64,000 nt of DNA from Bradyrhizobium murdochi (GTDB lineage Bacteria > Pseudomonadota > Alphaproteobacteria > Rhizobiales > Xanthobacteraceae), in assembly GCF_000472965.1 (NCBI RefSeq), contig NZ_AXAU01000001.1:1204506-1268505 (forward strand), written 5' to 3'. A program made the position numbers and the translations under genes. Positions 25,156 through 34,745 of the stretch are shown here, piece by piece; position 1 is the stretch's first letter, and each line of letters starts with the position of its first letter. The notes under the pieces were generated by a model. It worked only from the letters and a program-made list of their open reading frames with translations, was not told the DNA's origin and made no database searches.

Positions 25156-25923
25156 ATGAAGATCGCGACCTTCAACATTAATAATGTCAACCGTCGCCTG
25201 CCGAACCTGTTGCGCTGGCTGGGCGCGGCGAAACCCGATGTCGTTGCCTTGCAGGAATTGAAATCGACCGACGCCGAGTTCCCGATTCTGGCAATCGAGA
25301 AAGCTGGGTACGGCGCGGTGTGGCGCGGACAAAAAACTTGGAATGGCGTTGCCATCCTGGCGCGGAATGCCGAGCCGGTATTGACCCGGACCGCGCTCCC
25401 CGGCGATGGGGGTGTCGAGGCCCGCTATATCGAAGCCGCAATTAACGGCATCCTCGTCACCAGCATCTATCTCCCGAACGGCAATCCGCAGCCTGGACCG
25501 AAATTCGATTACAAGCTCGACTGGTTCAAGCGACTGCGGTCCCACACCGGCAAGCTGCTCAAGCAGGACATCCCCGTGGTGCTAGCCGGCGATTACAACG
25601 TCGCGCCGACCGAGTTCGATATCTATCCGACAAAGTCCTGGGACAAGGACGCGCTGATCCAGCCGAAGAGCCGCGCCGCGTTCAGGGCGCTGGTGGATCA
25701 AGGCTGGACCGATGCGATCCGGACGCTTCATCCGTCTAAACCGATGTTCACGTTCTGGGACTACAAGCGCAACCGCTGGCCACGCGATGCCGGATTGCGG
25801 CTCGATCATCTGCTGCTGAGCCCGTTGATAGCGCCGCGCCTGATCAAGGCCGGCGTCGATCGCACGGTTCGCGGCGAGGAAGGCGCCAGCGACCATGCGC
25901 CGGTATGGATCGTGTTGAAGTAG
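25156..25923 (+). CDS. xth: Exodeoxyribonuclease III
   Basis: A 255-residue member of the exonuclease/endonuclease/phosphatase family that acts at abasic sites in base-excision repair. MKIATFNINNVNRRL (metal Asn), LQELKSTD (metal Glu), LAGDYNVAPTEFD (catalytic Asp-Asn) and LRLDHLLLSP plus SDHAPVW (Asp-His pair) are all present. Length is usual. Divergent from the small cysteine-rich gene; a 48-base gap holds both ribosome sites. Confidence 0.95.
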   Translation: MKIATFNINNVNRRLPNLLRWLGAAKPDVVALQELKSTDAEFPILAIEKAGYGAVWRGQKTWNGVAILARNAEPVLTRTALPGDGGVEARYIEAAINGILVTSIYLPNGNPQPGPKFDYKLDWFKRLRSHTGKLLKQDIPVVLAGDYNVAPTEFDIYPTKSWDKDALIQPKSRAAFRALVDQGWTDAIRTLHPSKPMFTFWDYKRNRWPRDAGLRLDHLLLSPLIAPRLIKAGVDRTVRGEEGASDHAPVWIVLK

Positions 25924-25968
25924 CAAGCCCTGCCGGCCGAATTTTCTGCGCGGCAGGATGGCGGCTGT

Positions 25969-26418
25969 TCAGCCCTTTCGCGTGTGACCCCACGCAGCGT
26001 CCCAGTCTTCGCCCGCAGCATCGATGACGCGGCCATCGGCCTCGAAGAACTTGTTCGGCACCTGGAAGATTGCGAGCATCAGCCCACCTTGTGGACACCA
26101 CGCGACGTGGCGGCTGCCCTCTTCCCGCCAGATGAACTCGCCCGCCTTGCATTCGATGCCCTGCGCCGGACCTTCCTTGTCGACGAGCGAGCCTTCGAGC
26201 ACGTAGGTCTGCTCAATGTTGACGTGTTCGTGGTCGGGGAGCACCGCGCCGGGCGCGAACCGCATCAGCGCGGTCATCAGGCCGGTCTTGCGATCGAACA
26301 GCAGCGTCTTGGCCTCGCAGCCGGGAAAGCGGGTCTTCTGCCATTCCATGCTGTCGGGTCGAACCAGATGGGAATGCGTGTCTGCAGTCTGCGCATTTGC
26401 CGGCGTCGCAGCGTCCAT
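25969..26418 (-). CDS. Cupin domain protein
   Basis: A 149-residue single-cupin protein, ChrR-like. The metal-site motif HEHVNIEQTYVLEGSLVDKE (with PDHEH preceding) and the second half GEFIWREEGSRHVAWCPQG give the usual two His, Glu and His ligands. Start chosen at the ATG with GGAGG 6 bases upstream. Could be an enzyme or a stress sensor; not resolved. Divergent from a nucleotide cyclase gene. Confidence 0.85.
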   Translation of the reverse strand: MDAATPANAQTADTHSHLVRPDSMEWQKTRFPGCEAKTLLFDRKTGLMTALMRFAPGAVLPDHEHVNIEQTYVLEGSLVDKEGPAQGIECKAGEFIWREEGSRHVAWCPQGGLMLAIFQVPNKFFEADGRVIDAAGEDWDAAWGHTRKG

Positions 26419-26569
26419 GGCGATCCTCCGTTCTGCTTGTTTTGACGCGATCCTAGCAGCTTTGCCTCTCGCCGCCAGCCGGCAGGTGTGCGCTGCGGCG
26501 TCCTTGCCCGCACCTGCGGCCAACTGTAGGATCGACCAGCCAGCCAAACGCGCAATGTACGGATGAACA

Positions 26570-27307
26570 ATGGCGGCTCTGCAACAGGCAAGAATCTGCA
26601 AGGGGTGCTGGGAGCAGATGCATGTTCCGGTGCCGCTTCGCGGCGTGATCTCCGCGCCATTTCGCGCGTTCGGCATTCGTCCGAGCCGAATGAATCCCAA
26701 TACCTGCACCATCTGTGAGCTGATGTTCACGAAGGTGATGCGGGCCCGCAAGATCACCATCGACGCAACCATCATGTTTGCCGATCTGCGCGGCTACACC
26801 AGCCTGTCGCAGTCGCAATCGCCGGATGCTGTGTCAGGGCTGCTCGATGCATTCTACGATGAATGCGCCAACGCGATCTGGGAGCATGACGGGCTCCTCA
26901 ACAAGACGATCGGCGACGCCGTCATGGCCGTCTTCAACTTTCCCCTGCACCGGGAGGAGCATGCCAGAAACGCCGTCCTCGCAGCGCGGCAAATTCAGAC
27001 GAGTTGGCGCGAGCGGCGCGCAACTCTTGTTGAAGCGCATGGCCTCACCGCGGACCAACTGGGGATCGGCATCGGCATCCATTCCGGCGAACTAAGTTTT
27101 GGCGAGTTCGGTCACTCGCATCGCGACCTGACGGCGATCGGTACCGTCGTCAACACCGCCTCCCGAGCCCAGTCGGTTGCCGAAGCCGACCAGATACTCG
27201 TGACAAGAGCCGTCTTCGAGCGCGTCCAGCCGGATATGAAAGACAGCCAATCAAAGGCATTCCAGCTCAAGGGATTTGACGCCCCGGTCGAGCTTTACCT
27301 CGCCTAG
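26570..27307 (+). CDS. Soluble class III nucleotide cyclase with Cys4 N-terminus
   Basis: A 245-residue protein. The first 50 residues hold CKGC (10-13) and CTIC (46-49), a likely zinc-binding pair around a basic, proline-rich stretch. The cyclase homology domain follows: metal aspartates Asp72 (FADLRGYTSL) and Asp116 (IGDAVMAVFN), GIGIHSGELSFGEFG, and GTVVNTASRAQSVA. Makes cyclic AMP or GMP; which one is not certain from sequence. No membrane segment. The Cys4 module may sense redox state or metal, by inference. Confidence 0.85.
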   Translation: MAALQQARICKGCWEQMHVPVPLRGVISAPFRAFGIRPSRMNPNTCTICELMFTKVMRARKITIDATIMFADLRGYTSLSQSQSPDAVSGLLDAFYDECANAIWEHDGLLNKTIGDAVMAVFNFPLHREEHARNAVLAARQIQTSWRERRATLVEAHGLTADQLGIGIGIHSGELSFGEFGHSHRDLTAIGTVVNTASRAQSVAEADQILVTRAVFERVQPDMKDSQSKAFQLKGFDAPVELYLA

Positions 27308-27452
27308 CGTGAGTGAGCTGGCGGCTCTGTTGCCATCGCATAGCAGCTTCCCTTCGGCACGATCGGCTCCCTTCCGAGTGATTTTTAGACCTCGTAACCC
27401 GAGCCCATCGGCACCATGATATCGGCATCAGGGAATCGCGAAAGACTGCAGC

Positions 27453-28175
27453 GTGGGCTTCCTCTTTGTCCTCATTGTCGGCCTGCTCGCCGGCACCATC
27501 TCAGGCATTGTCGGCACGGGCTCGTCGATCATGCTGATGCCGGTATTGGTCTATCAATATGGGCCGAAAGAAGCGGTGCCGATCATGGCGGTCGCGGCGG
27601 TGATGGCGAACCTGTCGCGCATTCTCGCCTGGTGGCGCGAGGTCGACTGGCGCGCCTGCCTTGCCTATTCGGCCACGGGGATTCCGGCCGCTGCGCTTGG
27701 CGCGCGGTCCTTGCTCGCCCTGCCCGCGCACGCGGTAGATATCGCGATCGGCCTGTTTCTCATCGCGATGGTGCCGCTACGGCACTGGCTGGCCCGCCAT
27801 CAGCTTAAAGCGCAGCTCTGGCACCTGGCGGTCGGTGGCGCATTGATCGGCTATCTCACCGGCATCGTGGTTTCGACCGGGCCGCTCAGCGTGCCGCTGT
27901 TTCTGTTTTACGGACTTACCAAGGGTGCCTTCCTCGCCACCGAGGCCGCAAGCTCGCTCGGGCTCTATCTGAGCAAGTCGGTCACGTTCGAGCGCTTCGG
28001 CGCGCTGACGCCGGATGTGGCGCTGAAGGGCCTGATTGCGGGCTCTTCCCTCATGTTCGGTGCCTTCATCGCCAAAGGCTTCGTGCTGCGTCTTCAGCCC
28101 GACGTCTTTCGGCTGTTGATGGACGGCATCATGCTGGCCGCCGGTCTCGCCCTGCTATGGACGGCATTTTCGTAA
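27453..28175 (+). CDS. TSUP family transporter (TauE/SafE)
   Basis: A 240-residue membrane protein with about seven to eight helices. It has two family half-repeats, GLLAGTISGIVGTGSSIMLMP and GALIGYLTGIVVSTGPLSVPL, typical of sulfite/sulfonate/organic anion exporters. GTG start at 27453; the ribosome site is weak. Stands alone between a cyclase gene and an SPFH gene. Substrate unknown. Confidence 0.87.
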   Translation: MGFLFVLIVGLLAGTISGIVGTGSSIMLMPVLVYQYGPKEAVPIMAVAAVMANLSRILAWWREVDWRACLAYSATGIPAAALGARSLLALPAHAVDIAIGLFLIAMVPLRHWLARHQLKAQLWHLAVGGALIGYLTGIVVSTGPLSVPLFLFYGLTKGAFLATEAASSLGLYLSKSVTFERFGALTPDVALKGLIAGSSLMFGAFIAKGFVLRLQPDVFRLLMDGIMLAAGLALLWTAFS

Positions 28176-28308
28176 GCATTCGGCACGGCACCGCCTGAAC
28201 CATTTCCCATCAGCGGCCGACCAAGTGACGCGTGTCACATCCATTCGGCAAGTAACCACAGATCAGTGCCGGGCATGGAATCGCATCACCCACGTCTGGA
28301 GAACTGAA

Positions 28309-29205
28309 ATGCCCAAGGGAAACATCAGGGGAATCATCGGCGCCATCGTCGCCGTCATTGTCGTCGCCATCATCGCCGCAGGAAGCTGGTACACCGTCGA
28401 TCAAACCGAGCGCGGCGTGAAGCTGCGCTATGGCGCGGTCATCGGCACCGCGCAGCCGGGCCTTGGCTTCAAGGTCCCGCTGATCGACAGCGTCGAAAAG
28501 GTCAGCGTGAAGACCTTCACCTATACCTGGGACAAGATGAATTCGTATTCCTTCGACCAGCAGCCGGCCGACCTCAAGATCAGCGTCACCTTGCGAGCCT
28601 CACCTGACAAGGTGGCCGATCTCTATGCCAAGTTTGGCGGGCTCGACACCGCGGTCAAACAAGTGGTCAGCCCGGCCGTCAATCAGCAGGTCAAAATCGT
28701 GTTCGGCCGCTACACCGCCGTGAAAGCGATCCAGGAGCGCGGGCCGCTGAATTCCGCGATCAAGGACGCCATCACCGCTTCGCTGAAGGACGATCCGATG
28801 ATCACGATCGAAAGCGTCCAACTCGAAAACATCGAGTTCAGCGCAAACTATCTGCATTCGATCGAGCAGCGCATGCTGGCCGAGGTCGAGGTGCAGAAGC
28901 TGCAGCAGAATGCCGAGCGCGAAAAGGTGCAGGCGCAGATCACCGTCACGCAGGCGACCGCCAAGGCCAACGCCGTCCGCGCCGAGGCGCAGGCGGCAGC
29001 CGACGCGCTGCGGCTGAACGGCGAAGCCCGCGCCACCAATATCAGGATCACCGGCGAGGCCGAAGCCGCCGCCATCGAAGCCCGCGCCAAGGCGCTCGGC
29101 ACCAACCCGAATCTGGTGACGCTGGTGCAGGCGGAACGGTGGAACGGCGTGCTGCCGACCACGATGGTGCCGGGCTCGTCGGTGCCCTTCGTTTCGGTGA
29201 AATAA
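28309..29205 (+). CDS. SPFH/prohibitin family membrane protein
   Basis: A 298-residue protein with one N-terminal membrane anchor (IRGIIGAIVAVIVVAIIAAG, residues 5-26) and an SPFH domain (VDQTERGVKLRYGAVIGTAQPGLGFKVPL). A long Ala/Glu-rich coiled coil runs from about 190 to 275 (EREKVQAQITVTQATAKANAVRAEAQ part). It should form membrane rings or microdomains, like HflK or prohibitin. Start at 28309 with GGAG 8 bases before it. No NfeD or FtsH partner is next to it. Confidence 0.88.
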   Translation: MPKGNIRGIIGAIVAVIVVAIIAAGSWYTVDQTERGVKLRYGAVIGTAQPGLGFKVPLIDSVEKVSVKTFTYTWDKMNSYSFDQQPADLKISVTLRASPDKVADLYAKFGGLDTAVKQVVSPAVNQQVKIVFGRYTAVKAIQERGPLNSAIKDAITASLKDDPMITIESVQLENIEFSANYLHSIEQRMLAEVEVQKLQQNAEREKVQAQITVTQATAKANAVRAEAQAAADALRLNGEARATNIRITGEAEAAAIEARAKALGTNPNLVTLVQAERWNGVLPTTMVPGSSVPFVSVK

Positions 29206-29223
29206 CCATCGCAAATTCAGAAG

Positions 29224-29257
29224 GGCGACGCCGTGCAGAGCAGCATCGCGCGTCGCC
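29224..29257 (+). other. Hairpin after the SPFH gene
   Basis: GGCGACGC (29224-29231) and GCGTCGCC (29250-29257) form a perfect 8-base stem with an 18-base loop, 19 bases after the SPFH stop. There is no T-tract, so it is a weak terminator candidate at most. Confidence 0.3.
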
Positions 29258-29426
29258 GTCTGGATTTCCGAAGCGCAGAAACGCGCTTCCGGCCAGTTTC
29301 TTTCTGCTACAATCCCCATCGGAGCAATGCGCTCCGCAAGTAGCCGTTGGCCTTCAGGCGTGCCAATTTGGTCGGTGATTAGCGTGCACCTTGCGCGAAC
29401 TGATTCTCGACATGGGAGAATGTGTC

Positions 29427-30830
29427 TTGAGTGTGATGACGGAAACGGCTGATCTCGCCGATATCGGCGACCAGCGAACCGGACGAACCGAAGCCCGACA
29501 AGACACCCTGAAATTTGCGGAAGCCGCCCTTGTCGAGAGCAAGCGTGAAGGCCTGCTGCTCGCCGTCCGGGCACGCTGGGTCGCGCTGGCCATCACTGCC
29601 GTTACCCTGCCGGTCATCAACCCGAATTGGGACGTGATCTACTACGTCCTGATGCTGGGCTTCTTTGCCCTGATCGGCTGGGCTCAACTCAAAGTCGGCA
29701 AGGTCGGCCGTTCGCCGATCGAGGTTTTCCTGATCATTTGCGATCTTGCGTTGCTGACCTTCCTCAGCGTCGTGCCCAATCCCTGGAGCACCGAGCACTG
29801 GCCAATCGGAATGCAATTCCGGTTCGACAGTTTCATCTATTTCTTCATTTTCCTTGCCACCGCCACCCTCGCCTATTCGTGGCGAACGGTTGTCGCGATG
29901 GGCGGATGGACTGCTGCCCTGTGGGCCATTGCCGTCGGTTGGGCCTATCTGCAGCCCGAAACCCATGCCGCGCTGTCGCAGCGCGTCAGGGAGGCTGTCG
30001 GTGCCGATGTTCGCTTGTTCGAGATCATCGATCCTTCGTCGATCGGCTTCGGCGCCCGTTTCCAGGAAGTGACGGTGTTCATCATCGTGGCCGCGATCCT
30101 GGCGCTAGCGGTGCGCCGTTCGAATGCGCTCCTGATCAGCCATGCCGGGATCGAACGCGAGCGCGCCAACCTGGCGCGCTATTTTTCACCCAACGTCGTC
30201 AACGAATTATCCGGCAATGATGAGCCGCTCACGCGGGTTCGCACACAAGACGTCGCGGTGTTGTTTGCCGATATCGTGGGATTCACCGCCTATTCCGATG
30301 GACGAGACCCGAAAAAGGTCATCGACACGCTGCGGCAATTCCATGAGCGAATGGAAAGAGAAGTGTTCCAGCACGGCGGAACGCTCGACAAGTACCTCGG
30401 CGACGGCCTGATGGCGACGTTTGGCACGCCATTCGCCAGCGATTCCGATGCACTCAACGCCTTGCGTTGCGCGAGGGGTATGATCGCCTCGATTGCCGAG
30501 TTGAACAGAGAACGGCAGGACCGCAACGAGCCGCCGATCCAGGTCAGTGTCGGATTGCACTATGGTCAGGTCGTGCTGGGAGATATCGGCCTCAATCGGC
30601 TTGAATTCGCAGTGATCGGCACCACCGTGAATGCAGCGAGCCGGCTGGAGGCGCTGACCCGAGAATTCGGATGCGCCATCGTTGTCAGCGACGCGCTGGT
30701 GCGGCAGGCCCGCTCGGAATCGAACCATTCGAGCGCCGACTTCGCGTCGCTTGTCGAGCGGCCCGCGCAGATTATTCGTGGTCTCGAGCAACCGGTCGGC
30801 ATCTGGACATGCGCGAACGTTGCTTCCTGA
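29427..30830 (+). CDS. Membrane-anchored class III nucleotide cyclase
   Basis: About 467 residues. The N-terminal ~250 residues hold about six hydrophobic segments (WVALAITAVTLPVI, VIYYVLMLGFFALIGWA, FIYFFIFLATATLAYSW and others), then the linker RYFSPNVVNEL common to this group, and the catalytic domain with FADIVGFTAYSD and YLGDGLMATFGTP carrying the two metal aspartates. The start is uncertain: TTG 29427 has GGGAG 8 bases before it; ATG 29412 and ATG 29436 are alternatives. Probably an adenylate cyclase with a membrane sensor. Second cyclase within 3 kb. Confidence 0.88.
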   Translation: MSVMTETADLADIGDQRTGRTEARQDTLKFAEAALVESKREGLLLAVRARWVALAITAVTLPVINPNWDVIYYVLMLGFFALIGWAQLKVGKVGRSPIEVFLIICDLALLTFLSVVPNPWSTEHWPIGMQFRFDSFIYFFIFLATATLAYSWRTVVAMGGWTAALWAIAVGWAYLQPETHAALSQRVREAVGADVRLFEIIDPSSIGFGARFQEVTVFIIVAAILALAVRRSNALLISHAGIERERANLARYFSPNVVNELSGNDEPLTRVRTQDVAVLFADIVGFTAYSDGRDPKKVIDTLRQFHERMEREVFQHGGTLDKYLGDGLMATFGTPFASDSDALNALRCARGMIASIAELNRERQDRNEPPIQVSVGLHYGQVVLGDIGLNRLEFAVIGTTVNAASRLEALTREFGCAIVVSDALVRQARSESNHSSADFASLVERPAQIIRGLEQPVGIWTCANVAS

Positions 30831-30934
30831 ACTCCTGAAGCACGCGATGGATGCATCTCGGCACCCGTCACGCCCCACGGCTTCTTTTCGTGTTATGAGT
30901 CTCACCCGCCTCACCGAGTCTGCTATTTCCCATC

Positions 30935-32398
30935 ATGGCCAAATCCACCCTCTCTTTCGTCTGCCAGAACTGTGGCGCGGCGTATAACCGCTGGCAGGGC
31001 AAGTGCGATTCCTGCGGCGAGTGGAACACGCTTGCCGAGGAAGACACCACCGGCGCGACCTCGATGCCGGTGTCGGTCCGCTCGCGGCGCAAGGGCCGGA
31101 CGTTTGCGCTGGAAAGCCTCACCGGCAAGAGCAACGACGCCCCTCGCCTGCCTTCGGGGATGACTGAGCTTGATCGTGTCACCGGCGGCGGTTTTGTCCG
31201 CGGCTCGGTGCTGTTGGTCGGCGGCGATCCCGGCATCGGAAAATCGACGCTGCTCACGCAGGCTACCAGCATGCTGGCGCGCGCAGGCCACCGCGCGGTC
31301 TATATATCGGGCGAAGAGGCCGTGGCGCAGGTGCGGCTGCGTGCCGAGCGGCTGGGTCTGGCGGACGCGCCGGTGCAGCTCGCCGCCGAAACCTCGGTCG
31401 AGGACATCGTCTCGACGCTGTCGGAAGGTGCGGTGCCGCGCCTGATCGTGATCGATTCGATACAGACTATGTGGACCGACACGGTGGAGTCGGCGCCGGG
31501 AACGGTGACGCAGGTTCGCGCCTCCGCACAGGCGCTCATTCGTTTCGCCAAGAAAACCGGTGCTGCGATCATTCTGGTCGGGCACGTCACCAAGGACGGC
31601 CAGATCGCGGGCCCTCGCGTGGTCGAGCACATGGTCGACGCAGTACTGTCGTTCGAGGGCGAAGGCTCGCAGCATTTCCGCATTTTGCGCGCGATGAAGA
31701 ATCGTTTTGGCCCGACCGATGAAATCGGCGTGTTCGAGATGACGGGGCTAGGCCTTCGCGAGGTCTCCAACCCCTCGGAATTGTTCCTCTCGGAGCGCGA
31801 TCTGGGCAGCCCGGGAACCGCGGTTTTCGCCGGGATCGAAGGCACCCGCCCCGTGCTGGTGGAATTGCAGGCATTGGTGGCGCCGACCACGCTCGGCACC
31901 CCCCGGCGGGCGGTGGTCGGCTGGGATCCGAGCCGACTGTCGATGGTGCTGGCGGTGCTCGAGGCCCATTGCGGGGTCAAATTGTCCGGTTACGACGTTT
32001 ATCTGAACGTGGCTGGGGGCCTGCGAATTCAGGAGCCCGCGGCCGACGTTGCGGCCGCCGCCGCCCTGGTATCGTCGTTGGTGAACGCGCCGTTACCGAC
32101 GGATGCAGTCTATTTCGGCGAGATTTCGCTCTCGGGCGCCGTCCGGCCGGTGGCGCAGACCTCCGCCCGATTGAAGGAGGCCGCGAAACTGGGCTTTGGC
32201 CGCGCCTTTCTGCCCGAATCGGCGCGCGGCGAGGTCGGCGGCGATGGTGGCCTTGCGCTGAACAGCATCGGCGGGCTAACCAGCCTGGTGGCCGAAATCG
32301 CGGCGCGCGGCAACCCGAGAGGCAACCGCGACACCAGTCGCGAGGGTGCGGCAGAGAAAAATGCCACACCAGCGCGATTCCGTCGTGAAAACAACTAA
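30935..32398 (+). CDS. radA: DNA repair protein RadA
   Basis: A 487-residue ATPase that helps branch migration in recombination. It has the C4 zinc finger (Cys10, 13, 24, 27), Walker A GGDPGIGKSTLL, the RadA signature KNRFG (AMKNRFGPTDEIG), and a Lon-like C-terminal domain (VYLNVAGGLRIQEPAADVA). The family length is about 455; the extra C-terminal ~30 residues are polar. Next to cvpA and purF, a conserved rhizobial order. Confidence 0.97.
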   Translation: MAKSTLSFVCQNCGAAYNRWQGKCDSCGEWNTLAEEDTTGATSMPVSVRSRRKGRTFALESLTGKSNDAPRLPSGMTELDRVTGGGFVRGSVLLVGGDPGIGKSTLLTQATSMLARAGHRAVYISGEEAVAQVRLRAERLGLADAPVQLAAETSVEDIVSTLSEGAVPRLIVIDSIQTMWTDTVESAPGTVTQVRASAQALIRFAKKTGAAIILVGHVTKDGQIAGPRVVEHMVDAVLSFEGEGSQHFRILRAMKNRFGPTDEIGVFEMTGLGLREVSNPSELFLSERDLGSPGTAVFAGIEGTRPVLVELQALVAPTTLGTPRRAVVGWDPSRLSMVLAVLEAHCGVKLSGYDVYLNVAGGLRIQEPAADVAAAAALVSSLVNAPLPTDAVYFGEISLSGAVRPVAQTSARLKEAAKLGFGRAFLPESARGEVGGDGGLALNSIGGLTSLVAEIAARGNPRGNRDTSREGAAEKNATPARFRRENN

Positions 32399-32565
32399 AG
32401 CGGCGTGACGCGCCCGCCCCTCGCCGCTATACAACGCGCGCGAAAGGCGGGCGGGATGGCACGATTTCCGGCCTTGCGGGATACGCCGTCTGCCCCTCAC
32501 TTGGGGGGTGACCCTGAGCCGCCGATTCGCTGCCTAACGGACTTACGAGCGGACCTGACCAGCCG

Positions 32566-33195
32566 ATGCCGATAACGATACTCGATCTCGTCCTGCTCGG
32601 AGTGATGCTGATTTCGGGGCTGCTCGCCATGGTGCGCGGCTTCATGCGCGAAATCCTGTCGATCGCGGCCTGGGGCGCGGCGGCGCTGGTGACGCTGTAT
32701 GCCTTCTCGAAGCTGCTGCCGACCGCCAAGGCCTATTTCAACAATGATACCGTAGCAGCCGTGGCGGTGGTGGCCGGCACCTTCATCGGCACCCTGATCG
32801 TGGTCTCCGTGATCACGGTGCGGATTTCGGACATGATCCTGGATTCCCGGATCGGCGCGCTGGATCGCACCCTCGGCTTCCTGTTCGGGCTCGGCCGCGG
32901 CCTTTTGATCGTGGTGGTCGCGTTCCTGTTCTTTAGCTGGCTGGTCCCGGACAAACAGCGGCCGGACTGGATCACCAACGCGAAGTCCCGAACAGTGCTG
33001 GATGGAACCGGGCAATGGTTAATGTCGCTCTTGCCTGACGACCCCGAGAACACCATTTTAAAGAGATTCAAGAAGAATAAACCGGAAGACGATCAAACTG
33101 ACGCCGACCAGGCAGCCCCTGCGTCTGGTGATGGCTACAGCAAACCTGCCCGTGACAGCCTTAAAAAGCTGATCGAGAAACCCGCGGGCCGCTAA
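32566..33195 (+). CDS. cvpA: CvpA family membrane protein
   Basis: A 209-residue inner-membrane protein with four hydrophobic segments in residues 1-125 (ILDLVLLGVMLISGLLAMVRG, MREILSIAAWGAAALV) and a polar tail rich in Asp, Lys and Pro. The family was named after colicin V export and is linked to envelope function; the molecular role is unknown. It lies 22 bases before purF, as in E. coli and rhizobia. Confidence 0.93.
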   Translation: MPITILDLVLLGVMLISGLLAMVRGFMREILSIAAWGAAALVTLYAFSKLLPTAKAYFNNDTVAAVAVVAGTFIGTLIVVSVITVRISDMILDSRIGALDRTLGFLFGLGRGLLIVVVAFLFFSWLVPDKQRPDWITNAKSRTVLDGTGQWLMSLLPDDPENTILKRFKKNKPEDDQTDADQAAPASGDGYSKPARDSLKKLIEKPAGR

Positions 33196-33217
33196 GTCTG
33201 GCCAAAATAGAGAGGCG

Positions 33218-34732
33218 ATGGACGCGATGCAAAACCCTTCCGATCACGCCGGGCAACTCGATCTAAATCGTGGCATCGAGTTGCAGGACGATCTCGAAGG
33301 CGACACGTTACGCGAGGAATGCGGCGTGTTCGGCATCTTCGGCCACCCCGAGGCCGCTGCCATCACGGCGCTCGGACTACACGCCCTCCAGCATCGCGGC
33401 CAGGAGGCCGCCGGCATTGTCTCCTTCGACGGCAGCCGTTTCCATTCCGAACGCCGCCTCGGCCTCGTCGGCGATACCTTCTCCCGCCGCGAGGTGATCG
33501 AGCGCCTGCCCGGCAGCATGGCGGTCGGCCACGTCCGTTATTCCACCACCGGCGCGACCATCCTGCGCAACGTGCAGCCGCTGTTCGCCGAACTCAATGC
33601 CGGCGGCTTTGCGGTCGGCCACAACGGCAACCTCACCAACGGGCTGACGCTGCGCCGCGAACTGGTCAAGGGTGGCGCCATGATGCAGTCGACCACCGAT
33701 ACCGAGGTCATCCTGCATCTGGTCGCGCAGTCAAAGCGCAACCGTTTCATCGATCGTTTCGTCGAGGCGCTGCGTGCGATCGAGGGCGCCTATTCTCTGG
33801 TGTCCCTGACAAACAAGAAACTGATCGGCGCGCGCGATCCGCTCGGCATCCGACCGCTGGTGCTCGGCGATCTCGATGGCTGTCCGATCCTGACCTCGGA
33901 AACCTGTGCGCTCGACATGATCGGCGCCAAGTATGTTCGCGACGTCGAGCCCGGCGAGATCATCGTGTTCGATGAAAAGGGCGCCAACAGCCACAAGCCG
34001 TTTCCGCCGAAACCGCCGCGGCCCTGCATCTTCGAATACATCTACTTCTCACGGCCGGATTCGATCGTCGGCGGCCGTTCGGTCTATGAGGTCCGAAAGG
34101 CTTTCGGCGCGCAGCTCGCCCGCGAAAGCCATGTCGAGGTCGACGTCGTGGTGCCGGTGCCGGATTCCGGCGTGCCGGCGGCGGTCGGCTACAGCCAGTA
34201 TTCCGGCGTGCCGTTCGAGCTCGGCATCATCCGCAACCACTATGTCGGCCGCACCTTCATCCAGCCAACCCAGAGCGTGCGCGAGCTCGGCGTGCGCATG
34301 AAGCACTCGGCCAATCGCGCCGCGATCGAAGGCAAGCGGATCATCCTGATCGACGATTCACTGGTGCGCGGCACCACGTCGAAGAAGATCGTGCGCATGA
34401 TGCGCGACGCTGGCGCGCGCGAGGTCCATTTCCGGCTCGCTTCGCCGCCGATCCTGTATCCCGACTATTACGGCATCGACCTGCCGGACCGCGGCGGACT
34501 TCTTGCGGCCACCCATACGCTGGAAGAGATGCGCGACATCATCGGTGCGGACTCGCTGGCGTTCCTGTCGATCGACGGCCTGTACCGCGCGATGGGCGAA
34601 CCGGGGCGCGATCCCGCCAATCCCAAATTTTCGGATCACTGCTTCACCGGTGCCTATCCGACGCACCTCACCGACCAGACCCAGGTCGAGCCGCAGCCGC
34701 GCCAGCTCTCGCTCTTGGCAGAGGCGAGCTGA
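33218..34732 (+). CDS. purF: Amidophosphoribosyltransferase
   Basis: A 504-residue enzyme for the first step of purine synthesis, PRPP plus glutamine to phosphoribosylamine. The glutaminase nucleophile is Cys35 in LREECGVFGIFG after a leader of 34 residues that may be cleaved in this Bacillus-type class. The PRPP loop is IILIDDSLVRGTTSKKIV, and VPDSGVPAAVGYS belongs to the PRT domain. Cysteines for an Fe-S cluster may be present but were not assigned. Start ATG 33218; 33227 is an alternative. Followed by a palindromic repeat. Confidence 0.97.
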   Translation: MDAMQNPSDHAGQLDLNRGIELQDDLEGDTLREECGVFGIFGHPEAAAITALGLHALQHRGQEAAGIVSFDGSRFHSERRLGLVGDTFSRREVIERLPGSMAVGHVRYSTTGATILRNVQPLFAELNAGGFAVGHNGNLTNGLTLRRELVKGGAMMQSTTDTEVILHLVAQSKRNRFIDRFVEALRAIEGAYSLVSLTNKKLIGARDPLGIRPLVLGDLDGCPILTSETCALDMIGAKYVRDVEPGEIIVFDEKGANSHKPFPPKPPRPCIFEYIYFSRPDSIVGGRSVYEVRKAFGAQLARESHVEVDVVVPVPDSGVPAAVGYSQYSGVPFELGIIRNHYVGRTFIQPTQSVRELGVRMKHSANRAAIEGKRIILIDDSLVRGTTSKKIVRMMRDAGAREVHFRLASPPILYPDYYGIDLPDRGGLLAATHTLEEMRDIIGADSLAFLSIDGLYRAMGEPGRDPANPKFSDHCFTGAYPTHLTDQTQVEPQPRQLSLLAEAS

Positions 34733-34745
34733 CAACACAAACGGT

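Noticed and set aside
24886..25545. A 219-residue version of the cysteine-rich protein
   Set aside because: The upstream part overlaps exonuclease III, and a signal peptide with a proper ribosome site begins at 25107.
28309..30830. SPFH-TSUP-cyclase genes as one signalling system
   Set aside because: Spacers of 130-220 bases and a hairpin separate them, and no known pathway links the three.
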